Shown: positions 43,296 through 52,472, counted from the first letter of the stretch. The stretch: 64,000 nucleotides of DNA from Rhodoplanes sp046000175 (GCF_046000175.1 NZ_JBEOMB010000100.1:1-64000); one strand, 5' to 3'. Notes: generated from the letters alone by a model not told the origin. Made by a program: numbers and translations.

Positions 43296-44300
43296 ATGCC
43301 CAAGCTTCTCGCCGCCGTCGCGCTGGCGCTCGCCGCCGCGCTCGGCACCGCCGCCGCCCAATCCCCTGCGCCGCAGGCGGCGCCCGGGGGCGGCGCCGCC
43401 CCGGCCTGGCCGACCAAACAGGTCACCGTCGTGGTGCCGTTCACGGCCGGCGGCACCACCGACATGTTCGCCCGCATTTTCGCCAACGCGATGCAGCAGC
43501 GGACCGGCACTCCGTTCGTGGTGGAGAACCGCGCCGGCGCCGGCGGCAACATCGGATCGAGCGTCGTCGCCCGCGCGCCGAAGGACGGCTACACGCTCCT
43601 CGTCGGCACGGTGTCGAGCCACTCGATCAACCAGTTCGTCTATAAGAACATGCCGCACGACGTGGAGAAGGATTTTCAGCCGGTGTCGCTGTTCGCGACC
43701 CTACCGAACCTGCTCGTCGTCAACCCGAAGCTGCCGGTCACCACGGTCGCCGAGCTCGCCGACTACCTGAAGAAGAACCCTGACAAGCTGTCCTTCGGCT
43801 CGTCCGGCGTCGGCGCGTCCAACCACCTCGCCGGCGAGCTATTCAAGATCAGGACCGGCACGACGATGACGCACGTGCCGTATCGCAGCTCCAACGAGAT
43901 CATGAACAACCTGATCGGCGGCCACATCGATCTCGCCTTCGACAACATGACGCTGGCCTGGCCGCAGGCGAAGGCCGGCACGGTGCGCGCGATCGCGGTG
44001 ACCAGCCTGAAGCGCAGCCCGATCGCCCCCGACGTGCCGACCATCGCCGAGACGCTGCCGGGCTTCGACGCCACCTCGTGGCACGGCCTGTTCGCGCCGG
44101 CCGGCACGCCGCGCCCGATCGTCGACAAGCTCGCCGCCGACGTGAAGGCGATCTTTTCGACGCCCGAGGTGCAGAAGACGCTGGCCGATGTCGGCGCCGT
44201 CGCGTCCCCCAACACGCCGGAGGAGTTCTCGGCCTTCATCACGGCCGAGCGCAAGAAGTGGCAGGAGGTCGTGAAGGCGGCGGGCGTGCAGCAGCCGTGA
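43296..44300 (+). CDS. Tripartite tricarboxylate transporter substrate-binding (Bug) protein
   Basis: 334-residue periplasmic receptor. Signal peptide 1-22 (LGTAAA-QS). Bug signatures: WPTKQVTVVVPFTAGGTTDMFAR, VVENRAGAGGNIGSSVVARAPKDGYTLLVG and FDNMTLAWPQAKAGTVRAIAVTS. It binds a carboxylate; no TctA/TctB membrane genes are adjacent, as is common for these abundant orphan receptors. The ligand may be a sugar acid, judging by the neighbouring uxuA and GntR regulator. Confidence 0.9.
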   Translation: MPKLLAAVALALAAALGTAAAQSPAPQAAPGGGAAPAWPTKQVTVVVPFTAGGTTDMFARIFANAMQQRTGTPFVVENRAGAGGNIGSSVVARAPKDGYTLLVGTVSSHSINQFVYKNMPHDVEKDFQPVSLFATLPNLLVVNPKLPVTTVAELADYLKKNPDKLSFGSSGVGASNHLAGELFKIRTGTTMTHVPYRSSNEIMNNLIGGHIDLAFDNMTLAWPQAKAGTVRAIAVTSLKRSPIAPDVPTIAETLPGFDATSWHGLFAPAGTPRPIVDKLAADVKAIFSTPEVQKTLADVGAVASPNTPEEFSAFITAERKKWQEVVKAAGVQQP

Positions 44301-44348
44301 CGTGACGCGACCAGCCGCCTCTCGTCCAGGAGCCTCTCCGCCCACGAG

Positions 44349-44415
44349 CCTCTCCCCGCTTGCGGGGAGAGGTCGGATCACCGAAGCTCGCTTCGGTGAT
44401 CCGGGTGAGGGGGCG
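44349..44415 (+). repeat. Family B unit, left flank of the DUF559 element
   Basis: 67 bp: terminal hairpin CCTCTCCCCGCTTGCGGGG, inner hairpin GGATCACCGAAG-CTCG-CTTCGGTGATCC and core GGGTGAGGGGGCG. The same unit is found in inverted form at 44768-44833. Confidence 0.9.
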
Positions 44416-44422
44416 TCTCCGA

Positions 44423-44794
44423 ATGCGCGGTGCTTCCCTGAAGAAAACCGCTATCGCCCGCCGGCTCCGGCGTGATGCGACCGACGTCGAAGCGAAGCTG
44501 TGGCAGCATCTGCGGGCCCGCGGGCTCGACGGCCACAAGTTCGTCCGGCAGGAGCCGATCGGGCCCAATGTCGTCGATTTCGTCTGCCGCGAGGAGCGTC
44601 TGATCGTCGAACTCGACGGTGGTCAGCATGCGACCGACCCACGCGACCCGGTCCGCGAGGCGTTCCTGATCGGCCGAAATTACTGCGTGCTGCGGTTCTG
44701 GAACAACGACGTTTCGCACAACATCGCAGGCGTGCTGGAAACCATCAGCGCCGCATTGCGTGGCGGGCGCCCCCTCACCCGGAGTCCGCGCTGA
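44423..44794 (+). CDS. DUF559 (Vsr/restriction-nuclease-fold) endonuclease-like protein
   Basis: 123 residues. DUF559 core: AIARRLRRDATDVEAKLWQHLRARG, FVRQEPIGPNVVDFVCREERLIVELDGGQHA (the acidic D-ExD... pattern of a PD-(D/E)xK-like site: Asp in VVDFVC, Glu-x-Asp in VELDGGQH) and YCVLRFWNNDVSHNIAGVLETI. Related in fold to very-short-patch repair nuclease Vsr. The final RGGRPLTRSPR is encoded by the right repeat. The start at 44423 lies just after the left repeat; an upstream ATG at 44360 would translate the repeat. Confidence 0.85.
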   Translation: MRGASLKKTAIARRLRRDATDVEAKLWQHLRARGLDGHKFVRQEPIGPNVVDFVCREERLIVELDGGQHATDPRDPVREAFLIGRNYCVLRFWNNDVSHNIAGVLETISAALRGGRPLTRSPR

Positions 44795-44833
44795 TCGCGC
44801 GGACTCCGACCTCTCCCCGCAAGCGGGGAGAGG
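44768..44833 (-). repeat. Family B unit, right flank of the DUF559 element
   Basis: 66 bp in inverted orientation: core CGCCCCCTCACCC, inner hairpin GGAGTCCGCGC/GCGCGGACTCC, terminal hairpin CCCCGCAAGCGGGG. It includes the stop codon region of the DUF559 gene. Confidence 0.9.
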
Positions 44834-44864
44834 CTCTTGACGGGAGAGGCTCTCGGAACTTCGC

Positions 44865-45680
44865 CTACTTCATCTCCGAGACCTGGGCGCCGCGCAGGCC
44901 GGCGCGCTGGACGGCGCCGGCGACGAGGCCGTTGGCCTTCACGTCGGCCGTGAAGGCGCGCACCAGCGGCAGGCCGGCCTCGCGGCCCTTCGGGATCGCG
45001 ATGGCGTGGCGCTCCATGCCCCAGCGGCCGTCCAGCACCTTGGCGCCCGGCACCTTCTCGCCCATCTCGTAGAGGGTCGCCTTGTTGGTGGCGAAGGCGT
45101 CGATCTTGCCCTCCTTCAGAAGATCCGCGGCGAGCAGCACGGTCTCGGCCCGCACCACCTCGGCGGTCTTCAGCTCGCGCGTCAGCACGCCGTCCGACGA
45201 CGAGCCCTTGGTGACGCCGATCCTCACGCCCGGCTTGTCGACCGTGTCGACGGCGGTCACGGGCGAGCCCTCGCGCACCAGATAGCCGAGCTCGATGTCG
45301 AGATAGGCTTGGCCGAAATCCATCACCTTGGCGCGTGCCACCGAGGCGTTGGTGAAGGCGACGTCGACGGCGCCGCTCTGCACCGCCTCCAGCACCTCGG
45401 CGTTCTTCTTGAACACCACCGGCTCGTAGGGAACGCCGAGCTTCTCGGCCAGGGCCTTGCCGAGCTCGTAGCCGACCCCGCGCGGCGAAGCTCCGTTCTC
45501 GCCCGCCAGATACGAGGTCGGCGTGCCGGGATAGAGCCCGGCGCGCAGCTTGCCGGACGGCGCCAAAACGGTCTTGAGGTCGGTCTTGACGTCCGCCTCG
45601 GCGAGGGCGAGCGGCGAGGCGGCCGCGAACGCGGTGACGAACGCCAGGGAGGCGAAGAGACGGCGGCTGACGGAAGCCAT
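44865..45680 (-). CDS. Amino-acid-type ABC transporter substrate-binding protein (orphan)
   Basis: 271-residue periplasmic family 3 binding protein. Signal peptide 1-27 (ASPLALA-EA). Blocks: SGKLRAGLYPGTPTSYLAGENGASPRGVGYELGKALAEKLG, VFKKNAEVLEAVQSGAVDVAFTNAS and GYLVREGSPVTAVDTVDKPGVRIGVTKGSSSDGVL. No permease or ATPase genes adjoin. The ligand cannot be told from sequence. Confidence 0.88.
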   Translation of the reverse strand: MASVSRRLFASLAFVTAFAAASPLALAEADVKTDLKTVLAPSGKLRAGLYPGTPTSYLAGENGASPRGVGYELGKALAEKLGVPYEPVVFKKNAEVLEAVQSGAVDVAFTNASVARAKVMDFGQAYLDIELGYLVREGSPVTAVDTVDKPGVRIGVTKGSSSDGVLTRELKTAEVVRAETVLLAADLLKEGKIDAFATNKATLYEMGEKVPGAKVLDGRWGMERHAIAIPKGREAGLPLVRAFTADVKANGLVAGAVQRAGLRGAQVSEMK

Positions 45681-45826
45681 GGGGTCACCCGGAACGGCGA
45701 CGCGCGCGGCGCGTGCGTGTCATGGAGGGACGCAGAGTGTTCTGCATCGCCGTCCCGGTCGCAAGAGATCTCGCGCATGGCTCCCGTGCCGACCGGCGCG
45801 CTTCGCGGGTGCGAAGCAGCCGTCTC

Positions 45827-45913
45827 CGCTCGTCCCCGCGAAGGCGGGACCCAGGGGCGGCACGGTGCGGCGCCATGGATGCCCGCCTTCGCGGGCATGA
45901 GCGGAGGGTGGGG
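45827..45913. repeat. Intergenic palindromic repeat, family C copy 4
   Basis: CGCTCGTCCCCGCGAAGGCG at the left, GGCATGAGCGGAGGGTGGGG at the right, between the binding-protein start and the enoyl-CoA hydratase stop. Confidence 0.85.
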
Positions 45914-45934
45914 TCGGCCTCGGCGGAAACCGCC

Positions 45935-46726
45935 CTACCGCCCCTGAAAATCCGGCTTGCGCTTCTCCATGAAGGCGCGGCGGCCCTCGACGTAGTCCTG
46001 GCTGGCGAAGCAGGCGTTCACCATCGCCTCGCAGCGGGCGAGATCGCGCTCGGCGTCCGGCTTCACGGCCTCGCCGACCGCCACCTTGGCGGCCGCCACG
46101 GTGAGGGGCGCGTTGGCCGCGATGGTGACGGCATAGTCCTGCACGTAGGCGTCGAGATCGTCGGTGGCGACGACGCGGTTGACCAGCCCCATGCCGAGCG
46201 CCTCGGCGGCCGTGAACTGGCGCGCCGTGTAGAGGATCTCCTTGGCGTAGGCGGGACCGACCAGATCGACGATCTTCTTCAGCCCCTTATAGGCGTAGCC
46301 GAGCCCGAGCTTGGCGGCCGGCACGGCGAAGCGGGAGTTGTCCGACGCGATGCGCAGGTCGCAGCAGGTGGCGAGCCCGACGCCGCCGCCCAGGCACCAG
46401 CCGCGGATTTTCGCGATGGTCGGCTTCGGGTGGTCGGAGAGCAGCGTCGAGGCGCGGTCCACGGCGGCGTTGTAGCGCTCGTAGGCGGCCTGGCTCGCCC
46501 GCTCGTCCTCGAACTTGGAGATATCGGCGCCCGACACGAAGGCCTTGCCGCCGGCCCCGGTGAGCACCACGACGCGCACCGCCGGATCGCTCGCGAAGTT
46601 TTCCAGGATCGACCCGGCCGCCTCCCACATCTCCAGCGAGACGGCGTTGTGGCGTTCCGGATTGTTGAACGTCATGGTGCCGATGCCGTCCGCGACGGTG
46701 GCCAGCATCTTGTCGGTCTCGGTCAT
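45935..46726 (-). CDS. Enoyl-CoA hydratase/isomerase family protein
   Basis: 263-residue crotonase-fold enzyme. N-terminal GIGTMTFNNPERHNAVSLEMWEA, oxyanion-hole strand VVLTGAGGKAFVSGADISKF, and the second oxyanion loop IRGWCLGGGVGLATCCDLRIAS. The position of the catalytic acids (Glu in the VPAAKLGLGYAYKG helix region) is not the classic Glu-Glu pair, so hydratase versus other crotonase activity is open. GGGGGGAGAGG lies just before the start at 46726. Confidence 0.86.
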   Translation of the reverse strand: MTETDKMLATVADGIGTMTFNNPERHNAVSLEMWEAAGSILENFASDPAVRVVVLTGAGGKAFVSGADISKFEDERASQAAYERYNAAVDRASTLLSDHPKPTIAKIRGWCLGGGVGLATCCDLRIASDNSRFAVPAAKLGLGYAYKGLKKIVDLVGPAYAKEILYTARQFTAAEALGMGLVNRVVATDDLDAYVQDYAVTIAANAPLTVAAAKVAVGEAVKPDAERDLARCEAMVNACFASQDYVEGRRAFMEKRKPDFQGR

Positions 46727-47024
46727 CCTCTCCCCCCTCGGATCGCTCCGGCGCCCGCGCCGGCGGGCGGAGCCCACGGCACCGCAGCATCCGGACAATT
46801 CCCGATGCCGGCCGGCTTGTCCATCGCGGGCCGTGCTCCGGACAGTGCAGCCGTACCGTCCGAAGCGCCCGCCGGAGGGCGGTCGGAGGGCCGGCCGACG
46901 CGGGAACGGGTCGCAGTTCCCCGCGCTCGTAATCCGCACGGCGTTCTGTTAGACGCGAACAGCGCGCCGGCCGGGGCGCGCCACCCCCCGCCCGGATTCC
47001 CCGCACGGAGCGCCAGGACCCAAG

Positions 47025-48083
47025 ATGTACGATCGGCTGCGTGCGGCCTCGGAGGCCTTCGACCGGAAGATTGGCTGGCACCGGGTCGGGTTCCTGGTCA
47101 GCCTGGCCGTGATCGCGGCGGCGGCCGTCGTGCTCTGGAAGATGCTGCACGGCATCGACGTTCACGAGGTGATCGCCGCCGTGAAGGCGATCCCGCGCTT
47201 CGACATCGTGGTCGCCGCCGCGTTCGTCGCCGCAGGTTACTTTACGCTGACGTTCTATGATTATTTCGCGCTGCACACGATTGGCCGCGGCGACGTGCCC
47301 TATAGGATCGCGGCGCTGGCCGGCTTCACCAGCTACTCGGTCGGCCACAATGTCGGGGCGAGCGCCTTCACGGGTGGCGCGGTGCGCTACCGCATCTACT
47401 CGCGCCACGGGCTGTCGGCCATCGACGTCGCCAAGGTCTGCTTCGTCGCCGGCTTCACGTTCTGGCTCGGCAACGCCACCGTGCTGGGCCTCGGCATCGC
47501 CATCGCGCCGGAGGCGGCCTCCGCCATCAATCAGGTGCCGGCCTGGATCAACCGGGGGCTAGCGATCGTCACCCTGATCGCGCTCGCCACCTATGTCGGC
47601 TGGGTGTGGACGACCCGTCGGGTGATCGGCCGCAGCAACTGGGAGGTGACCCTGCCGGGCGGCCCGCTCACGCTGCTGCAGATCGCGATCGGCATCGTCG
47701 ATCTCGGCTGCTGCGCCGCCGCCATGTACATGCTGGTGCCGCACGAGCCCTATATCGGGTTCATCACGCTGGCCGTGATCTTCGTCGCCGCGACCCTGCT
47801 CGGCTTCGCCAGCCATTCGCCGGGCGGGCTCGGGGTGTTCGATGCGGCCATGCTGGTGGCATTGTGGCAGTTCGAGAAGGAGCAGCTCCTCGCCGGGCTG
47901 CTGCTGTTCCGGCTACTGTACTATCTGGTGCCGTTCGCGCTGGCCCTGCTGATTCTCGGGCTGCGCGAGGTGTGGCTGGCGATCGAGCGCAGCCGCGGCC
48001 GGGCGGCGGGGGCGAGGGTCGCCGACGCCGCGCCGGCCCGGGCGAGCCCGGCGACGGCGGGCGACGACCGCGCCGCCGGCTGA
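47025..48083 (+). CDS. YbhN/lysylphosphatidylglycerol synthase-type membrane protein
   Basis: 352 residues with about eight spans and a short Ala-rich cytosolic tail. Matches the flippase/LPG_synthase_TM fold: YFTLTFYDYFALHTIGRGDVPYRIAALAGFTSYSVGHNVGASAFTGGAVRYRIYSRHGLS, then LLGFASHSPGGLGVFDAAMLVAL. The soluble synthetase domain of MprF is absent, so this is the membrane part only; family members act in lipid handling or export. No SD is obvious ahead of the ATG at 47025. Confidence 0.82.
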   Translation: MYDRLRAASEAFDRKIGWHRVGFLVSLAVIAAAAVVLWKMLHGIDVHEVIAAVKAIPRFDIVVAAAFVAAGYFTLTFYDYFALHTIGRGDVPYRIAALAGFTSYSVGHNVGASAFTGGAVRYRIYSRHGLSAIDVAKVCFVAGFTFWLGNATVLGLGIAIAPEAASAINQVPAWINRGLAIVTLIALATYVGWVWTTRRVIGRSNWEVTLPGGPLTLLQIAIGIVDLGCCAAAMYMLVPHEPYIGFITLAVIFVAATLLGFASHSPGGLGVFDAAMLVALWQFEKEQLLAGLLLFRLLYYLVPFALALLILGLREVWLAIERSRGRAAGARVADAAPARASPATAGDDRAAG

Positions 48084-48182
48084 CCGCGTCGGCTGACCGC
48101 GTCGGCTGACTGCGTCGACCGCGCCGCGGCCGCCGGCCACGGCGATCGCGGCGGGACGCGAGGGACCACGAGGCGGAAGCAC

Positions 48183-49541
48183 ATGGCCGTGGCGAACGAG
48201 CCGCAGGAGACCGGCGGGGCGCGCGGATTGCTCGCCACCGCCGTCGACAGCGTCGGCCGCGTCCGGGTGGCCGTGGCGATCACGGCCGCCGTCCTCCTCG
48301 TCGCCGTGCTGACCCGCGAGCTGGCGCCGCTGCCGGCCGTGCTGGTGTTCGCCACCGTGGCGATGGCGCTCGCGGTCGACGTCCGCCGGGCCATCCGCCG
48401 CCGCGCCGCCGACGTCGCCGAGAGCGGCCGCGGTGCCGAGGCCGGCGACCTCGTCATCGACGCGACCATCGCGGGCGTCCCCGACCCGGTGATCGTGCTG
48501 GAGCGCGGCGGGCTGGTGCGGGCCTTCAACCGGCGCGCCGTCGAGGTGGCGCCGGCGCTCGCCACGGCGCGGCCGCTGTCCTTCGCGCTGCGCCATCCCG
48601 GCGTCCTCGACGCCGTCCGGCGCGCCGCCGAGGAGGCCGGCCCGCTCGGCACGGTCCGCACCGAGATGGCCCAGCGGGTGCCGACCGAGCGCTGGTGGGA
48701 GACCGTGATCGCGCCGGTGCGGCTGCCGCCCGGTCCGGGCCGGCCGGCCGGCGAGCGCCTCCTGATGGTGAGCTTCCACGACCTCACGCCGCTGCGCCGC
48801 TCCGAGCAGATGCGGGCCGACTTCATCGCCAATGCGAGCCACGAGCTGCGCACGCCGCTCGCCTCGCTGTCCGGCTTCATCGACACGCTGCAAGGCCCGG
48901 CGCGCACCGACACGGCGGCGCGCGAAAAGTTCCTCGCCATCATGCGGGCGCAGGCGAGCCGGATGGCGCGGCTGATCGACGACCTCCTGTCGCTGTCGCG
49001 GATCGAGCTGAAGGCGCATGTGCGGCCCGAGACGCCGGTCGATCTCGTCCTGCTGCTGCGCCAGGTGGTCGAGGGGCTGCAGCCGCTCGCCGCCGAGCGC
49101 GGCGTCGCCGTCGCCTTCGAGCCGCCGGCCAGCGGCGTCACCGTGGCGGGCGACCGCGACGAGCTGGTGCGCGCCTTCGAGAACCTGGTCGAGAACGCGC
49201 TGAAATACGGCGCCAGCGGCGGCCGCATCGACATCGGCATGACGCTCGCCACGGCGCCGCAGGGCGACGAGGTCGCGGTCGCCGTGAAGGACTACGGCCC
49301 CGGCATCGCGCCCGAGCATCTGCCCCGCCTGACCGAGCGGTTCTATCGCGCCGACGTCGCCGACAGCCGCGCCCAGGGCGGCACCGGCCTGGGCCTCGCG
49401 CTGGTCAAGCACATCCTGCAACGCCATCGCGGCCGGCTGGTGATCGACAGCACGGTCGGCGCCGGGGCCACCTTCACGGTGCGGCTCCCGTCGCTCGCCG
49501 AACGGCTGCCGGAGCCCGATACCGCGCAACCCGCCGAATGA
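48183..49541 (+). CDS. phoR: Phosphate-regulon sensor histidine kinase PhoR
   Basis: 452 residues. Two close N-terminal spans (about 28-46 and 50-66), PAS-like region 90-205 (GVPDPVIVLERGGLVRAFNRRAVE), HisKA with phospho-acceptor His220 (FIANASHELRTPLASLSGFIDTL), N box NLVENALKYGASGG, and G boxes DYGPGIAPEHL and GGTGLGLALVKHIL. Phosphorylates PhoB when phosphate is scarce, with PstSCAB and PhoU giving the signal. First gene of the phoR-pstSCAB-phoU-phoB cluster. Confidence 0.95.
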   Translation: MAVANEPQETGGARGLLATAVDSVGRVRVAVAITAAVLLVAVLTRELAPLPAVLVFATVAMALAVDVRRAIRRRAADVAESGRGAEAGDLVIDATIAGVPDPVIVLERGGLVRAFNRRAVEVAPALATARPLSFALRHPGVLDAVRRAAEEAGPLGTVRTEMAQRVPTERWWETVIAPVRLPPGPGRPAGERLLMVSFHDLTPLRRSEQMRADFIANASHELRTPLASLSGFIDTLQGPARTDTAAREKFLAIMRAQASRMARLIDDLLSLSRIELKAHVRPETPVDLVLLLRQVVEGLQPLAAERGVAVAFEPPASGVTVAGDRDELVRAFENLVENALKYGASGGRIDIGMTLATAPQGDEVAVAVKDYGPGIAPEHLPRLTERFYRADVADSRAQGGTGLGLALVKHILQRHRGRLVIDSTVGAGATFTVRLPSLAERLPEPDTAQPAE

Positions 49542-49605
49542 CCGCGGCGAATTGCGACAGCCGTCCGGACGATGACAATTTCTTGAATTTTTTCATTATC
49601 TTATT

Positions 49606-49623
49606 CTGTCATGCAAACGTCAT
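49606..49623 (+). promoter_or_regulatory. Pho box upstream of pstS
   Basis: CTGTCATGCAAACGTCAT: two 7-bp half sites 11 bp apart, the first perfect and the second five of seven against CTGTCAT. It sits in an A+T-rich patch, 193 bp before the pstS start; the expected PhoB binding site. Confidence 0.75.
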
Positions 49624-49815
49624 CGAGAGGCCCTAGAAAGTCCCCGAACCTGGACCTCCGGGCCGTGGTTCGGACCGGTCGCCGGCACTGGTCGCACCGG
49701 TCCTCGGGTCAACCGGGAAACGACTGACGTCCCAGAAGCCAGACGCGATCGATCGCCCCTTCGATGCGGAATGACCCACTGCATCGGTCGGCGTCTGCCA
49801 GCAGGAGAGAGCCCC

Positions 49816-50871
49816 GTGAAGCTGTACCGTTCCCTCATCGCCGTCGGCGCCGTCGCGGCGACCGGCCTGGCGCTCACCGGCGCCGCCGAGGCCCGCGACC
49901 AGATCCGCATCGTCGGATCGTCGACCGTCTATCCGTTCACTACTACGGTGGCCGAGCAGCTCGGCAAGTCCGGCGGCGTGAAGACGCCGGTGGTCGAGTC
50001 GACCGGCACGGGCGGCGGCATGAAGCTGTTCTGCGCCGGCGTCGGCGTCGACCATCCGGACGCCACCAACGCCTCGCGCCGGATGAAGAAGTCCGAGTTC
50101 GAGCAGTGCCAGAAGAACGGCGTCAAGGACATCGTCGAGATCAACATCGGCTTCGACGGCCTGACCCTCGCCCAGTCCAAGGCCGGTCCGGCGATGTCGC
50201 TGACCCTCGGCCAGCTCTTCCTGGCGCTCGCCAAGGAGGTCCCGGGCCCGGACGGCAAGCTCGTCGCCAACCCCTACAAGACCTGGTCCGACATCGACAA
50301 GTCGCTGCCGAACGTCAAGATCGAGGTGCTCGGCCCGCCGCCGACCTCCGGCACGCGCGACTCGCTACACGAGCTGTTCATGGAGAAGGGCGCCGAGCAG
50401 ATCCCGGCGTTGAACGCGCTCAAGAAGGCCGACGCCAAGGCGTTCGAGAAGGCCTGGAAGACGCTCCGCGAGGATGGCGGCTATGTCGAGGCCGGCGAGA
50501 ACGACAACGTGATCGTGCAGAAGCTCGAGGCCAACAAGAACGCCTTCGGCGTGTTCGGCTACTCGTTCCTCGAGGAGAACATCGCGAAGCTCAAGGGCGT
50601 CGCTCTCGACGGCGTCGCGCCGGACTTCGACACGATCGCCTCGGACAAGTACAAGGGCGCTCGCCGCATGTACGTCTACATCAAGAAGGCGCACATCGGC
50701 GTGATCCCGGGCCTCGACAAGTTCGCGGTCGAGTACGTCTCGACCAAGGCGACCGGCGAGGACGGCTATCTCGCCAAGAAGGGCCTCGTGACCCTTCCCA
50801 AGGCCCAGCTCGACAACTCTCGCAAGAATGTCGAAGGGCTGGTTCCGATGACGGCCGACCCGCTGTCGTGA
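49816..50871 (+). CDS. pstS: Phosphate ABC transporter substrate-binding protein
   Basis: 351-residue periplasmic phosphate receptor. Signal peptide 1-27 (ALTGAAEA-RD), then QIRIVGSSTVYPFTTTVAEQL (phosphate-binding Ser/Thr), VESTGTGGGMKLFCAGVG and PPPTSGTRDSLHELF (TSGTR phosphate loop). Of the PstS type with VEINIGFDGLTL rather than the E. coli form. The start is GTG at 49816 with AGGAGAGAG upstream. First gene behind the Pho box. Confidence 0.94.
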   Translation: MKLYRSLIAVGAVAATGLALTGAAEARDQIRIVGSSTVYPFTTTVAEQLGKSGGVKTPVVESTGTGGGMKLFCAGVGVDHPDATNASRRMKKSEFEQCQKNGVKDIVEINIGFDGLTLAQSKAGPAMSLTLGQLFLALAKEVPGPDGKLVANPYKTWSDIDKSLPNVKIEVLGPPPTSGTRDSLHELFMEKGAEQIPALNALKKADAKAFEKAWKTLREDGGYVEAGENDNVIVQKLEANKNAFGVFGYSFLEENIAKLKGVALDGVAPDFDTIASDKYKGARRMYVYIKKAHIGVIPGLDKFAVEYVSTKATGEDGYLAKKGLVTLPKAQLDNSRKNVEGLVPMTADPLS

Positions 50872-50894
50872 TAGGCTGACGTTCGACCGACCTG

Positions 50895-50925
50895 CGGCGG
50901 CTGCGTCCCCATGGCGCAGCCGCCG
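50895..50925 (+). terminator. Hairpin in the pstS-pstC gap
   Basis: CGGCGGCTGCG and its exact complement CGCAGCCGCCG around a 9-base loop, 24 bases after the pstS stop. No T-run. Likely stabilises the pstS message or reduces read-through, giving more PstS than channel subunits. Confidence 0.5.
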
Positions 50926-51104
50926 TCGCCGTGGCCGGATGACGGCTGGTCGTCGTGGCTGGTCGTCTCGGCACGCACGAACGCGTCACGCTCCGCCGAT
51001 CCGCTCGCCCGCATTTCATCCGCTGTCGTGCCGCTTACCGTCCGTCGCCTTTGCTCGATCGCGTTCCGGCTGCTTCGTGTGCGGACTTTCGAAGGACCGA
51101 GGGC

Positions 51105-52472
51105 ATGTCTCTGCTGTATTTCGGCGGCCTCGCCGTTCTCGTGGTCGCCGGCTTCCTGCTCGGCCGAAACCGCGCCGCCGCCGCCAACCGGACCGTGCCG
51201 TTCCACTCCCGCCCCAACTATCACGGCGCCTATGTGGTGGTGAGCGTGCTGCTGCCGGTGCTGCTGGTGTTCGCCGTCGGCGTCCCGATCGCCCACCACA
51301 TCGTCGAGACCCGGGCGCTCGCGGTGTTCGATCCGAGCGTGCTCGACGACGAGCTGCGGCGCGGCGCCGCCCTGCGCGACATCGTCGCGGTCGCCTCGGC
51401 CCGTTACACGGGCGACGCGACGCCGGCACTGACCCGCGCCGCCGAGACCTGGTCCTCGCTGCGCGGCTTCACCGACGGCCTGATCCTCGCCGCCGGCGCG
51501 GTCGTCGGCCTGCTCGGCGTCGCCTACGGGCTGCGGGTGATCTCGGCCGGCTTCCGGGCCCGCAACCGGGTGGAGCGCGTCGTCAAGGTGGTGCTGTTCG
51601 CCTGCGCCTGCGTCGCCGTGCTCACCACGGTCGGCATCGTCTTCTCGGTGCTGTTCGAGTCGATCCGGTTCTTCCAGAAGGTGTCGCCGCTCGACTTCCT
51701 GTTCGGCCTGGATTGGAGCCCCCAGACGGCGATCCGCGCCGACCAGGTCGGCTCGTCCGGCGCCTTCGGCATCGCCCCGCTGGTCGTCGGCACCCTGCTG
51801 ATCACGCTGATCGCCATGCTGGTCGCCGGCCCGATCGGCTTGTTCGCCGCCATCTATCTCGCCGAGTACGCGTCGCCGCGCGTCCGCGCCGTCGCCAAGC
51901 CGCTGCTCGAGATCCTCGCCGGCATCCCGACCGTGGTGCTCGGCTTCTTCGCCGCCCTGTCGCTCGCCCCCTGGCTGCGCGAGCTCGGCCAGACGCTCGG
52001 CCTGAACGTCGCCTCGGAAAGCGCGCTCGCCGCCGGGCTGGTGATGGGCATGATGATCATCCCGTTCGTCTCGTCGCTCTCCGACGACGTCATCAACGCG
52101 GTGCCGCAGTCGCTGCGCGACGGCTCCTACGGCATGGGCGCGACCAAGTCGGAGACGATCAAGCGGGTGGTCCTGCCGGCCGCCTTCTCGGGCATCGTCT
52201 CGGCCATGATGCTCGCCGTCAGCCGCGCCGTCGGCGAGACCATGATCGTGGTGATGGCCGCCGGGCTCGCCGCCAATCTCACCTTCAACCCGCTCGAGGC
52301 GGTGACGACCTTCACGGTCCAGATCAAGACCATCCTGGTCGGCGACCAGGAGTTCGACAGCGCCAAGACGCTCGCCGCCTTCGCGCTCGGCCTGGTCCTG
52401 TTCTTCTTCACCTTGACCCTCAACGTCATCGCGATGCAGATCGTCAAACGGTATCGAGAGCAATATGACTGA
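51105..52472 (+). CDS. pstC: Phosphate ABC transporter permease PstC
   Basis: 455 residues, longer than E. coli PstC (319). An added N-terminal part has spans at about 2-20 and 40-65 and a soluble loop (VFDPSVLDDELRRGAALRDIVAVASARYTGDATPALTRAAETW). The permease core begins at about 170; the EAA-like cytosolic loop is PQSLRDGSYGMGATKSETIKRVVLPAAFSGIVSAMM. Overlaps pstA by 8 bases (ATGACTGA). The long form is typical for alphaproteobacteria. Confidence 0.94.
   Translation: MSLLYFGGLAVLVVAGFLLGRNRAAAANRTVPFHSRPNYHGAYVVVSVLLPVLLVFAVGVPIAHHIVETRALAVFDPSVLDDELRRGAALRDIVAVASARYTGDATPALTRAAETWSSLRGFTDGLILAAGAVVGLLGVAYGLRVISAGFRARNRVERVVKVVLFACACVAVLTTVGIVFSVLFESIRFFQKVSPLDFLFGLDWSPQTAIRADQVGSSGAFGIAPLVVGTLLITLIAMLVAGPIGLFAAIYLAEYASPRVRAVAKPLLEILAGIPTVVLGFFAALSLAPWLRELGQTLGLNVASESALAAGLVMGMMIIPFVSSLSDDVINAVPQSLRDGSYGMGATKSETIKRVVLPAAFSGIVSAMMLAVSRAVGETMIVVMAAGLAANLTFNPLEAVTTFTVQIKTILVGDQEFDSAKTLAAFALGLVLFFFTLTLNVIAMQIVKRYREQYD

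Larger units (their letters stand above)
44349..44833 (+). mobile_element. Candidate mobile element: DUF559 gene between two inverted family B units
   Basis: 485 bp. Both ends are the same ~66-bp unit in opposite orientation, differing only in the inner stem sequence. The gene-free family B copies have the same two units with only about 10-30 bp between the cores; here the interval contains one complete reading frame. This is the plan of a parent element with its short deleted derivatives. Confidence 0.6.

Noticed and set aside
44360..44422. Upstream start for the DUF559 gene
   Set aside because: Would translate the flanking repeat, which is non-coding in the other copies.
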